Origin: Saprospiraceae bacterium
GTDB taxonomy: Bacteria > Bacteroidota > Bacteroidia > Chitinophagales > Saprospiraceae
DNA: 34,904 nucleotides
Reading direction: 5' to 3'
Assembly (NCBI GenBank): GCA_017996375.1
Contig: JAGOHC010000013.1
Span: 1-34,904 of the forward strand
The notes below the pieces were generated by a model. It ran no database searches. It saw only the letters and a program-made list of their open reading frames with translations, and was not told where the DNA came from. Numbering within the stretch: the first letter of the stretch is position 1; each line of letters opens with the position of its first letter. Made by a program: the position numbers and the translations under genes. Shown piece by piece: positions 1-8,328 of this stretch.

Positions 1-1
1 C

Positions 2-340
2 GTGTTGTGTGAGCGCATTGCCGTGCCTAACCTAATTTTGCGCTTACGCGAAACAGGCATGACGGCACATCAGCTAAAAATAGCACTACTAGTAGCCATA
101 CAGCATGAGTTTGAATACAACATTTCGCAACAAGTGTATGTATCGGAGTCGTTGTGGCAAATACTAAAAGCAGCCCGCGATTACACGGTCAATAAAATAT
201 CCTATATTGCAGATGGTATAGACCCACAAGCCAATGCCTCCGAATTAGCGGTAGCCTTACTGAATGATGCCGAAGAAAACGCATCTGCGTTAGACAAAGC
301 ATTATTAGCTATTAAGAGTGAAGCTGCCGGTTTTATGTAA
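2..340 (+). CDS. Conserved Bacteroidota protein, C-terminal part (5' end outside window)
   Basis: The reading frame is open from the window edge to a TAA at 338-340, giving the last 112 residues of a longer protein. The segment is predominantly helical and soluble. It carries a stretch resembling a family conserved in Chitinophagia-type genomes (pattern CERIxxPNLxLRL, then QHEFEYNxSQQVYVSExLWxxLKxARD). I think this is the family now labelled DUF7935, in which an N-terminal membrane anchor precedes a cytoplasmic helical part, but that name is from memory and the N-terminus is missing here. The function is unknown. The next gene starts 22 bases after the stop, so they could be co-transcribed. 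The GTG at position 2 is only where the frame enters the window and should not be read as a start codon. Confidence 0.75.
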   Translation: MLCERIAVPNLILRLRETGMTAHQLKIALLVAIQHEFEYNISQQVYVSESLWQILKAARDYTVNKISYIADGIDPQANASELAVALLNDAEENASALDKALLAIKSEAAGFM

Positions 341-362
341 TACCATTACTAACGTTGCAGTT

Positions 363-1094
363 ATGAAATATTGCTATATCCTTTTTTTTACGCTGTTGCT
401 GGCAGCATGTTCGCAAAAGACGTTTGTTGCCTCTAACAAAGGAATATCCTACAAAGTTGATTCGACAGCAACGGCAAATTTGGCTATTGCAACACTCATT
501 GACCCATATACCAAACAACTCACTTCAAAAATCAGCGAAGTAGTTGGGTATACTCCGGCAGAGTTGCAGTTGGGCAAACCCGAATCGGCGTTGGGCAATG
601 CCGTAGCCGATGCCATACAAACCATGGCGCAAGAGCGATTTCCTAAACCTCTCGATGCTACGCTTTTAAATTGGGGAGGCTTGCGTGTACCGTATCTGCC
701 GAAAGGCAACATTACCATAGGTAAAATATACGAATTACTGCCGTTTGATAATAGAGTAATAGTGATGGAATTAGAAGGCGCAACATTGCAACAACTACTT
801 GATGCAACAATCGCAGGCGGTGGTTGGCCCATGAGTAAATCGTTGCGGGTAGCAATAAAAGACGGGAAATGTGTCAATATTTTCATACACAATCAACCGC
901 TTGATTTACAAAAAAAATATACCGTTGTGTTGCCGGATTATGTCGCTAATGGTGGAGATAAATGCAGCTTTTTGATACCCCTCAATCGCACTGATTTGGG
1001 CATACTCCTGCGCAATATGTTGATACAATATTTTAGAACACATAAACAACTAATCGGTAATATTGAAGGGCGCATTACGATGCTTACACAATAA
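363..1094 (+). CDS. 5'-nucleotidase C-terminal-domain lipoprotein
   Basis: This 243-residue protein holds only the substrate-binding C-terminal domain of the UshA/CD73-type 5'-nucleotidase family. The ATG at 363 is preferred over the in-frame ATG at 318, because it places a lipoprotein signal at the N-terminus: a short hydrophobic stretch ending in lipobox LAAC, with Cys16 as the lipidated residue. Family motifs are visible in order: ESALGNAVAD, NWGGLR, LPFDN and DYVANGGD; the last is the conserved base-stacking region of UshA relatives. The metallophosphatase half is encoded by the next gene, 9 bases downstream, so the pair very likely forms one operon and one functional enzyme in the periplasm or at the outer-membrane face. 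Substrate specificity (nucleotides, UDP-sugars or others) cannot be read from the sequence. Confidence 0.88.
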   Translation: MKYCYILFFTLLLAACSQKTFVASNKGISYKVDSTATANLAIATLIDPYTKQLTSKISEVVGYTPAELQLGKPESALGNAVADAIQTMAQERFPKPLDATLLNWGGLRVPYLPKGNITIGKIYELLPFDNRVIVMELEGATLQQLLDATIAGGGWPMSKSLRVAIKDGKCVNIFIHNQPLDLQKKYTVVLPDYVANGGDKCSFLIPLNRTDLGILLRNMLIQYFRTHKQLIGNIEGRITMLTQ

Positions 1095-1103
1095 AAAAGC
1101 GGC

Positions 1104-2021
1104 ATGAACAGAAGAACATTTATACAACAATTAGGGTGGGCAACAGCACTTACGGGGGCTCATGCCTTGCCTTTGCAAGCGTTTGCGAACGATTACGACT
1201 TGGTGCCGCTAACTATACTGCACACCAACGATGTGCATAGTCGCATTGAGCCGTTTCCGATGGATGGCGGACCGTTTCAGGGAAAGGGAGGGGCCGCACG
1301 CCGTGCCGAGTTGATTGCTGCTATTCGGCGGGAAGCGAAAAATGTATTATTGCTTGATGCAGGCGATATTTTTCAGGGTACGCCATATTTTAACTTTTTT
1401 GGCGGCGAGTTGGAAATGAAACTCATGTCGGCAATGGGTTATGATGCCGCCACTATGGGCAATCACGATTTTGACAATGGCATAGATGGTTTTGTGAAAC
1501 AACTGCCACACGCTAATTTCCCGATTTTGAATTGCAATTATATCGTAAAAGATTCGGCGTTGCATACACACATACAACCGCATATCGTTATAAAAAAACA
1601 AGGTGTGAAAATTGGCGTTATCGGCGTAGGTATAGATCTAAATGGGTTAGTGCCTACGGCAAATTGGAAAGGAGTAGAATATACTGACCCCGTTGCTGCA
1701 GCAAACAAAACAGCAGCCATGTTGCGCCACGATAAAAAGTGCGACTACGTGATTTGTTTGTCGCATTTGGGATACAAATATGACAACGCCAAAGTTTCGG
1801 ATGTTACCTTAGCGCAACAATCTGAAAATATTGACTTAATTTTGGGCGGACATACGCATACGTTTATGCCGCAGCCGGATATTGTGATGAACCAACAACG
1901 GCAGCCGGTTATCATCCATCAGGTAGGCTGGGCAGGGTTAGCGTTGGGGCGCATAGATGTAGTGTTTGAGCGCAGCAAAAACAAACATTGTGCAACCTGC
2001 AATGCGATAATGGTACAATAA
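1104..2021 (+). CDS. Metallophosphatase (5'-nucleotidase N-terminal domain), Tat-type signal
   Basis: This 305-residue calcineurin-like metallophosphoesterase corresponds to the catalytic half of periplasmic 5'-nucleotidases. The dinuclear metal-site motifs are all present: HTNDVH (Asp43, His45), LLDAGD, GNHDFDNG, LSHLG and GGHTHT. The N-terminus reads NRRTFIQQLGW followed by a hydrophobic run. It resembles a twin-arginine export signal (consensus S/T-R-R-x-F-L-K), suggesting export as a folded, metal-loaded protein. The usual C-terminal substrate-binding domain is absent and is supplied by the lipoprotein gene 9 bases upstream. Splitting of this enzyme into two genes, with the C-domain gene first, is seen in other Bacteroidota, so this is not a frameshift: both halves have their own export signals. 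The exact substrate is unknown. Confidence 0.9.
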   Translation: MNRRTFIQQLGWATALTGAHALPLQAFANDYDLVPLTILHTNDVHSRIEPFPMDGGPFQGKGGAARRAELIAAIRREAKNVLLLDAGDIFQGTPYFNFFGGELEMKLMSAMGYDAATMGNHDFDNGIDGFVKQLPHANFPILNCNYIVKDSALHTHIQPHIVIKKQGVKIGVIGVGIDLNGLVPTANWKGVEYTDPVAAANKTAAMLRHDKKCDYVICLSHLGYKYDNAKVSDVTLAQQSENIDLILGGHTHTFMPQPDIVMNQQRQPVIIHQVGWAGLALGRIDVVFERSKNKHCATCNAIMVQ

Positions 2022-2054
2022 ACTTAATTGTAAAACATAAATTAACATAATATT

Positions 2055-2705
2055 ATGAAAATCAAGGTGTTATTTTGCACAATACTCACACTGGCACTAT
2101 TAGCCACACAACCCCTCTACGCACAAGTAAAAAAGAAAAGTAAAAAAAGCAAGGAGGAGGAAACAACCGAATACTTCGATGAAAGTGGTGGCTTGAAACA
2201 CCGCTTGTGGTATGGCGGCGGCATCAACCTTGGGGGTCAAATTAGTTCAAACAGTTCTTTATTTGTTTTTGGCTTATCGCCGATGGTAGGGTATAAAATA
2301 TTGGATAACCTTTCTGTGGGTCCTCGCGTTGCCTTTGATGTAAATTCACTGAAGATAGCCGATGGCGGAAAAATTTATCGCGCAGCGCCTATTTCGTGGT
2401 CGGCAGGCTCGTTTGTACGATACAAATTTCTGAATTTCTTATTCGTACACGGAGAGTTGGGGTATCGCACGGACCGGTCATATTATGATAACAACGGCAA
2501 TATATACGTCAACCCTAACGACCCTTCAAAATTGCAGATATTTACTACCGGTTATATGAGCCAAATATTAGGCTTAGGCTATACAAGCGGCGCACCCGGA
2601 GGTGTAGGATATGAAATTGGTTTATATTATGATTTCGGTAAAAATACAGCTAACTCTGTTGCACAACCCATAGATTTTCGTATAGGTTTTAATTATAATT
2701 TCTAA
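2055..2705 (+). CDS. Outer-membrane beta-barrel protein, hypothetical
   Basis: This 216-residue protein begins with a Sec signal peptide (MKIKVLFCTILTLALLATQPLYAQ, cleavage probably after residue 23 or so). A lysine/glutamate-rich linker follows, then alternating hydrophobic/aromatic strands with glycine-rich starts (WYGGGINLGG, GLSPMVGYKI, GPRVAFDV, SFVRYKF, HGELGYR), ending in FRIGFNYNF. A C-terminal aromatic residue is typical of outer-membrane barrels recognised by BAM. The size fits a small eight-stranded barrel of the porin-like/OmpW-like type common in Bacteroidota. No ligand or enzyme function can be assigned. It starts 33 bases after the nucleotidase gene and ends at a strong terminator, so it may be the last gene of that operon. 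Confidence 0.75.
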   Translation: MKIKVLFCTILTLALLATQPLYAQVKKKSKKSKEEETTEYFDESGGLKHRLWYGGGINLGGQISSNSSLFVFGLSPMVGYKILDNLSVGPRVAFDVNSLKIADGGKIYRAAPISWSAGSFVRYKFLNFLFVHGELGYRTDRSYYDNNGNIYVNPNDPSKLQIFTTGYMSQILGLGYTSGAPGGVGYEIGLYYDFGKNTANSVAQPIDFRIGFNYNF

Positions 2706-2725
2706 AATATTTTTCGCGGAAATGA

Positions 2726-2765
2726 AGGGCATCTCGGAAATTTATTTTCCGAGATGCCCTTTTTT
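2726..2765 (+). terminator. Strong intrinsic terminator
   Basis: A perfect 15-bp stem (2726-2740 with 2746-2760) around a 5-base loop is followed by a T run at 2761-2765. It lies 20 bases after the beta-barrel gene stop and separates that unit from the metalloprotease gene downstream. Confidence 0.93.
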
Positions 2766-2822
2766 ATGCTTTCAAAGTGCTTTTTTGCATACGAAATAAA
2801 TATAAAAAGTCTTTTTGCGTTG

Positions 2823-2830
2823 TATCTTTG
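2823..2830 (+). promoter_or_regulatory. Bacteroidota -7 promoter element for the metalloprotease gene
   Basis: TATCTTTG matches the Bacteroidota sigma-ABfr -7 consensus TAnnTTTG and lies 44 bases before the ATG at 2875. No convincing -33 TTTG is seen at the usual distance. Confidence 0.55.
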
Positions 2831-2874
2831 ACTACCCGTTATTTTTATACAAAAAAAATTAAAATATTTATTTT

Positions 2875-5800
2875 ATGCGAATACTGTTTACCATTCTCGG
2901 CAGTTTATTATGTTCCACATTACTCGTTGCACAATCCAACAACTTTTGGCAACCAGTAAGTGCAGAGCAAGCTGTAGAAGCTACTGCATCCATTACCGAA
3001 ACAATACCGCAAAATGTGCAGTTTTATCACTTATTGTTAAACGACATAAAACAAGCGCTCAAAACAGCACCAATGGAGTTCACGCCGGAAGCGATAAGCA
3101 ACCCGCTAATCATCACCCTTCCACTACCAGACGGTACTTTTGACGAATTTACAGTAGTCGAATCGCCCATTATGGAGGCATCACTTGCCGCACGTTGGCG
3201 ACAGCTTCGCACCTATGCTGCACGAAGCATACAGCACCCCAACATCACTACGCGCTTCGGATACACCGAGTTGGGTTTTCATGCTATGTTGATGGGTATG
3301 CCCGAAGGTGCAGCCATTATTGAACCTGTATCTTTACAAACCGTTGATTACTACGTAGTCTCTCGTCTGAACAGTCACGAAATAACTTCGTTAGAACGAA
3401 TGGTAAAATTATTAGACGACCCAACCGAAGATGAACGCGCACAACGCACAGCCTTCCGCGAGCAAGTAGCCGCAAGTACATCGTCACCCAACACCCTAAA
3501 TAAAGCTGGCGTGCCAGTGCCATTGCGTGTATATCGCTTCGCATTAGGCTGTACCGGCGAGTTTGCAAACTCATTTGGCGGCACCGTAGCTAGTGTAATG
3601 TCCGCATTTGTGACTTTTACCAACACACTCAATACGCCCCTCATGCGCGATATATCAATGCGTTTCGATTTGATTGCTCAAGAAGAAGAACTTATTCATC
3701 TGAGCCCACAATCTGATCCCTATACGAATGGGAGTGCCGGATTACAAATTGTAGGCGTAAATGGCTCTATCATGAACAATCTTGTTGGCTTTGCGTCTTA
3801 TGATATTGGACACTGTTTGACAGGTGGCTGTAATGATGGTGTTGCTGGCGTTGCCGCCGGACAAGCTTGTTTTATTAGTAAAGGGAATGGTGTAACATGT
3901 ATCTGGGGAAATTCAGTAAGTGCGCTACAAAGCTCCGCTATACAAGTGGCTGCTCACGAAATTGGTCACCAATTTAGTGGTGGACATACATTTAATAACT
4001 GCCCGGGTGCTGAAGACCAACATGCCTCCGGCTCAGCTGCCGAACCGGGTAGTGGTAGCACGATACTTTCGTATGCAGGTATATGCGGAAACCAAAATAT
4101 TCAAAACTTTTCCGATGACTACTATCACGGACAGTCGTTGAAGGAGATGATAGAGTATACACGTAACGGGCCCGGAAATACTTGTCCGCAAATTATTGAA
4201 ACAACCAACACTTTTCCAACAGCTACGCTTCCGTACAACAATGACTTTTTTATTCCGATAGGCACACCTTTTGAACTAACAGGCTCCGCTACTGATATGG
4301 ATGGCGACCCGCTAACATATACTTGGGATCAAATGGATTTAGGTCCAATCAGCGATATTGGCTCCCCGGTAGGCGATGCACCTATTTTCCGCTCTATTTA
4401 TCCGAGCAGCAATCCAACAAGGGTTTTCCCAAAAATGCAAACTATCATCAATAACGCATCGGATAACAAGGAAGTGCTACCTATGCAAACACGCAACCTG
4501 ACTTTTAACTTCATCGTTCGTGATAATGTACCGACTTCGGGAGGAGTAGTGTGGGAAACTTTGGAGTTCAAAGCAACAGCACAAGCCGGACCATTTTTGG
4601 TAACAAAACCTAATGCTGCCCTTACGTGGGAGGTTGGTAAATACACCGAGATAACTTGGGATGTAGCAAACACCAACCTATCGCCGGTAAACTGTCAGTA
4701 TGTTACTATTATGCTTTCGCATGATGGCGGGCTTACTTATCCGGACACCTTAATTGCCAACACGCAAAATGACGGGTCAGAATTTGTCACCGTACCAAAT
4801 ATAGTTACTTCGCAAGCACGCATTAAGGTAAAAGCAGCAAGCAGTATTTTCTTTGATATTTCTAATGCTAACTTTACAATAATTCCACCTACAACACCGG
4901 GCTACACCGTAGATGTTTCTCCGCATGTACAAGGTATATGCTTACCCGATAACGCTACTTCAGCCATACAAACAAGTGCGCTGTTAGGGTATAATTCCCC
5001 AATAACTTTCGATGTGCTTTCCAGCGAATTGCCGCTAGGCTCAACGGTAACGTTCAATCCCAATCCAGTACAACCCGGACAAACTAGTACATTAACTATT
5101 GACCTCAACGATTATAATGGAACAGACACATTTAACCTCCAGATAAGAGGTGTTGCCGTCAATGCAGATACAGCAATACGCGAGGTAACTATTTATACTG
5201 TATCAAAAGATTTTTCTGCATTGCAACTACAGCAGCCAGCAAATGGCGCAACCAACCTCACTACTTTGCCAACATTCACTTGGGTACCTTCTCCATACGC
5301 CGATAATTACACGGTACAAGTTGCTACTAACCCTTCGTTTGCCCCAAATACTTTAGTGGTAAACAAAACCGGATTGACTGTAGGTGCATACGTGCCGAAT
5401 GTCAACTTAGATGAAAATACACTTTATTATTGGAGAGTGTTGCCGCATAATTTGTGTTCCACTAACGAATCATCAGCTATTTCAACTTTCCATACTGTAA
5501 CAGTGGCGTGTAACACGCTTTCGAGTATTGATGTCCCTATTAATATTACTGCCGGAGCAGAAGTAACTGTCGAATCAAATTTAGATATCACCGTAAGTGG
5601 TAATATTAGCGATATGAACGTTTCGCGTATTCGTGGCGGACACGATTACATCGGTGATATAGAAGCAGATTTAATCAGCCCTGCCGGAACTATCGTGAAA
5701 TTATTTTATGACGTATGCGGCAACCTCAGCAACTTCAATTTACAGCTGGATGATGAAGCACCATCAGCAATACCTTGCCCACCAACTGATGGGCAGAAGC

Positions 5801-6555
5801 ATCGTCCGCAAGGGAACCTTTCCGATTTTAACGGGCAAAATACACAAGGTACATGGAAGCTCCGCATCCATGACGATACTGCCGGTGGTGGTGGCGGCGC
5901 ATTAGAGGAGTGGTCATTGGAGTTCTGTGCCGATATTAATGTATCTGCACCAACATTCGTTATTAACGATACCATGCCGTTGCCATCAGGTGCTACAAGA
6001 ACAATTACTACCGAGTTCCTTAGCGTAAGTGATACAGAAAACACACCCGAAGAATTGGAGTTTCGTGTAATGACGCTACCGCAACACGGCGAGTTATTAT
6101 TTGTAGGATCTCCGATGCAGGTAGGTGATGTATTCCGCCAAAGCACAATTCAGGCAAGCAACTTAGCATACCGCCATGATGGTAGTAATAACCTGTTTGA
6201 CAACTTTACCTTTACGGTGAGTGATGGCGACGGTGGTTGGATTCCGCCTTCGCAATTTAATACAAAAATTGATAACAGCGTTGTGTTAGATGTAAAAGAT
6301 ATTGATCTGCAACAATTAGCCGTTTATCCTAATCCGACAAGTAATCAATTGCACGTAGTATTACCAGAAACACATACCGGTAAGGTGTTGATTTCGATGT
6401 ATAATACACACGGGCAACGAGTATTTAGCCACGAGTTTGACGGTACACAACAAGTATTGCTCTTTAATACACGCGATTTGCCGAACGGCATCTACTATTT
6501 GCAAGCACGCACAAATTATGGTACTTTAGCACAAACAGTCAGCGTGATAAAATAA
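2875..6555 (+). CDS. Secreted M12B/reprolysin-like zinc metalloprotease with P domain and T9SS sorting domain
   Basis: This 1226-residue multidomain exoprotein begins with a Sec signal peptide (about residues 1-19). The zinc-binding motif HEIGHQFSGGH starts at His361 (His361, Glu362, His365, His371), the HExxHxxGxxH signature of metzincins; the surrounding region resembles reprolysin-type (M12B) Bacteroidota enzymes. Further along are Ig/FN3-like beta domains (about 480-880, with a fibronectin-III-like unit near 786-876). A proprotein-convertase P-type domain follows at about 881-1019 (RIRGGHDYIGDIEADLISPAGT, GTWKLRIHDD), then a cadherin/CSPG-like repeat near 1054-1122. The last ~80 residues start LAVYPNPTSNQL and end in NGIYYLQ...VSVIK, the type A sorting domain of the type IX secretion system. 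It is therefore expected to be exported across the outer membrane and released or surface-anchored. Likely role: degradation of extracellular protein. It has its own -7 element upstream and a terminator downstream. Confidence 0.9.
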   Translation: MRILFTILGSLLCSTLLVAQSNNFWQPVSAEQAVEATASITETIPQNVQFYHLLLNDIKQALKTAPMEFTPEAISNPLIITLPLPDGTFDEFTVVESPIMEASLAARWRQLRTYAARSIQHPNITTRFGYTELGFHAMLMGMPEGAAIIEPVSLQTVDYYVVSRLNSHEITSLERMVKLLDDPTEDERAQRTAFREQVAASTSSPNTLNKAGVPVPLRVYRFALGCTGEFANSFGGTVASVMSAFVTFTNTLNTPLMRDISMRFDLIAQEEELIHLSPQSDPYTNGSAGLQIVGVNGSIMNNLVGFASYDIGHCLTGGCNDGVAGVAAGQACFISKGNGVTCIWGNSVSALQSSAIQVAAHEIGHQFSGGHTFNNCPGAEDQHASGSAAEPGSGSTILSYAGICGNQNIQNFSDDYYHGQSLKEMIEYTRNGPGNTCPQIIETTNTFPTATLPYNNDFFIPIGTPFELTGSATDMDGDPLTYTWDQMDLGPISDIGSPVGDAPIFRSIYPSSNPTRVFPKMQTIINNASDNKEVLPMQTRNLTFNFIVRDNVPTSGGVVWETLEFKATAQAGPFLVTKPNAALTWEVGKYTEITWDVANTNLSPVNCQYVTIMLSHDGGLTYPDTLIANTQNDGSEFVTVPNIVTSQARIKVKAASSIFFDISNANFTIIPPTTPGYTVDVSPHVQGICLPDNATSAIQTSALLGYNSPITFDVLSSELPLGSTVTFNPNPVQPGQTSTLTIDLNDYNGTDTFNLQIRGVAVNADTAIREVTIYTVSKDFSALQLQQPANGATNLTTLPTFTWVPSPYADNYTVQVATNPSFAPNTLVVNKTGLTVGAYVPNVNLDENTLYYWRVLPHNLCSTNESSAISTFHTVTVACNTLSSIDVPINITAGAEVTVESNLDITVSGNISDMNVSRIRGGHDYIGDIEADLISPAGTIVKLFYDVCGNLSNFNLQLDDEAPSAIPCPPTDGQKHRPQGNLSDFNGQNTQGTWKLRIHDDTAGGGGGALEEWSLEFCADINVSAPTFVINDTMPLPSGATRTITTEFLSVSDTENTPEELEFRVMTLPQHGELLFVGSPMQVGDVFRQSTIQASNLAYRHDGSNNLFDNFTFTVSDGDGGWIPPSQFNTKIDNSVVLDVKDIDLQQLAVYPNPTSNQLHVVLPETHTGKVLISMYNTHGQRVFSHEFDGTQQVLLFNTRDLPNGIYYLQARTNYGTLAQTVSVIK

Positions 6556-6586
6556 AAAACAGGTAAGATTAATTTTTCTTTTCAGC

Positions 6587-6622
6587 AAAACAGTCCGACA
6601 CAAAATGTCGGACTGTTTTTTT
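6587..6622. terminator. Bidirectional intrinsic terminator between convergent genes
   Basis: A 14-bp perfect stem (6587-6600 with 6606-6619) and a 5-base loop are flanked by an A run on the left and a T run on the right. It can end transcription of the metalloprotease gene on the plus strand and of guaB on the minus strand. Confidence 0.9.
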
Positions 6623-6675
6623 TGTCAAATCAAATTCGAATACCTGTTTATAAACAAATACTTTTTTTTGCTGAA

Positions 6676-8160
6676 CTATCTCCTCGAATAATTAGGTGAC
6701 TCTTTCGTGATAGTGATATTATGTGGATGGCTTTCTGTGATACCAGCAGCCGTAATTTTTACAAACTTTGCATATTGCAACTCTTCAATATTGGCGGCAC
6801 CGCAGTAGCCCATGCTTGCCCGCAACCCACCGATGTATTGTATCATGACTTCTGCTAATGTTCCTTTATAAGGTACTCGCCCTTCGATGCCTTCGGGTAC
6901 TAACTTTTTTATATCATCCTCTACATCCTGAAAGTAGCGATCTTTTGACCCCAACTCCATTGCCCCCAACGAACCCATACCGCGATATACTTTGAACTTC
7001 CTGCCTTCCATAATAATTGTTTCGCCAGGCGCTTCTTCCGTACCGGCAAATAGCGAGCCTGCCATGACGCAACTTGCGCCGGCAGCAATCGCTTTGGCAA
7101 TATCGCCCGTATAGCGCACACCACCATCGCCGATAATCGGTACACCGCTTCCGGCAATAGCCGTTGCTGCTTGATGGATGGCAGATAACTGCGGCACACC
7201 TACACCTGCAACAATGCGCGTAGTACAAATACTACCCGGACCTACGCCTACTTTTACGCCGTCTACGCCAGCAGCTACCAATGCCTTTGCACCCTCACCG
7301 GTGGCGACATTGCCGCCAATCACAGAAAGCTCCGGAAATGTTTTTTTGATGGTTCGAATGGTATCCAACACACCTTGTGAATGTCCGTGTGCTGTATCTA
7401 CACAAACAACATCTACGCCTACTTGCACTAAAGCATCAATGCGCTCCATTGTGTCCCGCGTGATGCCGACGGCTGCTCCGGCAACCAATCGCCCGTAGTT
7501 GTCTTTACAAGCATTGGGATAGTCATGGAGTTTCATCAAATCTTTGTAAGTAATCAACCCGACGAGCTTACCGCTTTCATCTACTACAGGGAGTTTTTCT
7601 ATCTTATGTTTTTGTAAAATATTTCGTGCCTGCTGTAGGGTTGTGCCAACGGGTGCAGTTACTAAATTTGTAGTAGTCATCACTTCACTTACCGATTTAT
7701 CTGGCGATTCCTCGAAGCGCAAATCGCGGTTAGTCAATATCCCGATGAGGCGATGTGAATGGTTAATAATGGGTATGCCCCCGATACGGTATTTTCGCAT
7801 AGCTTGTAGTGCATCGCCAACCGTTGCATCAGCAGAGAGCGTAACAGGGTCGAGTATCATGCCACTTTCCGAACGTTTCACAAAGCGCACTTGCTCGGCT
7901 TGTTGCTGTATAGACATATTTTTATGAATGATACCCATTCCACCCTGTTGGGCAATAGCTATTGCTAAGTTCCCATCGGTGATAGTGTCCATCGCTGCGG
8001 AAACGATAGGCACGTTTATACGAATCTGGCGTGTTAGTTGGGTTGAAATATCCACTTCACGCGGAAGCACTTCGGAGTAGGACGGGAGCAGGAGTACGTC
8101 ATCGAAAGTGAGGGCTTCTCCCGTAAATTTTGAACTGTCGGTTGTATTTCTTTTTTCCAT
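6676..8160 (-). CDS. guaB: IMP dehydrogenase
   Basis: The product catalyses the NAD-dependent oxidation of IMP to XMP, the first committed step to GMP, in the cytoplasm. I choose the ATG at 8158-8160 ([10 protein letters not shown]...), giving 494 residues, the usual family length of about 490. A longer frame starting at 8271 adds 37 residues with no family resemblance. The TIM-barrel start [25 protein letters not shown] is canonical. Two CBS domains follow (IGGIPIIN...[11 protein letters not shown] and IEKLPVVD...[12 protein letters not shown]). The active-site loop GPGSICTTR has catalytic Cys312, and the flap region [10 protein letters not shown] is present. The gene stands alone, divergent from uvrA and convergent with the protease gene, with a terminator between. 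Confidence 0.97.
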   Translation of the reverse strand: MEKRNTTDSSKFTGEALTFDDVLLLPSYSEVLPREVDISTQLTRQIRINVPIVSAAMDTITDGNLAIAIAQQGGMGIIHKNMSIQQQAEQVRFVKRSESGMILDPVTLSADATVGDALQAMRKYRIGGIPIINHSHRLIGILTNRDLRFEESPDKSVSEVMTTTNLVTAPVGTTLQQARNILQKHKIEKLPVVDESGKLVGLITYKDLMKLHDYPNACKDNYGRLVAGAAVGITRDTMERIDALVQVGVDVVCVDTAHGHSQGVLDTIRTIKKTFPELSVIGGNVATGEGAKALVAAGVDGVKVGVGPGSICTTRIVAGVGVPQLSAIHQAATAIAGSGVPIIGDGGVRYTGDIAKAIAAGASCVMAGSLFAGTEEAPGETIIMEGRKFKVYRGMGSLGAMELGSKDRYFQDVEDDIKKLVPEGIEGRVPYKGTLAEVMIQYIGGLRASMGYCGAANIEELQYAKFVKITAAGITESHPHNITITKESPNYSRR

Positions 8161-8300
8161 GTGCAAAGAAACGGCTTTTGTTCGGAATAGCGGAAATATA
8201 ATTTGTAAAAAATTTGATACTTGCTGACAATCAGGAAAAGAAAACGAATGGGCAATAGGCAAGTTAGGCAATTAATGAAGTTAAAAAACGACAAAATGTG

Positions 8301-8308
8301 TACCTTTG
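8301..8308 (+). promoter_or_regulatory. -7 promoter element for uvrA
   Basis: TACCTTTG fits TAnnTTTG and lies 20 bases upstream of the uvrA ATG, leaving a very short leader. The same octamer precedes gcvT and ctaA in this window. Confidence 0.55.
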
Positions 8309-8328
8309 TTAGTTCATAAACATACAGG

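Noticed and set aside
363..2021. Frameshifted or broken single 5'-nucleotidase gene
   Set aside because: The domain order is reversed (C domain first), and each half has its own export signal, start and stop, so these are two genes and not a damaged one.
8161..8271. Longer guaB start adding 37 residues
   Set aside because: The extra residues have no resemblance to IMP dehydrogenase, and the ATG at 8160 gives the normal family length and N-terminus.
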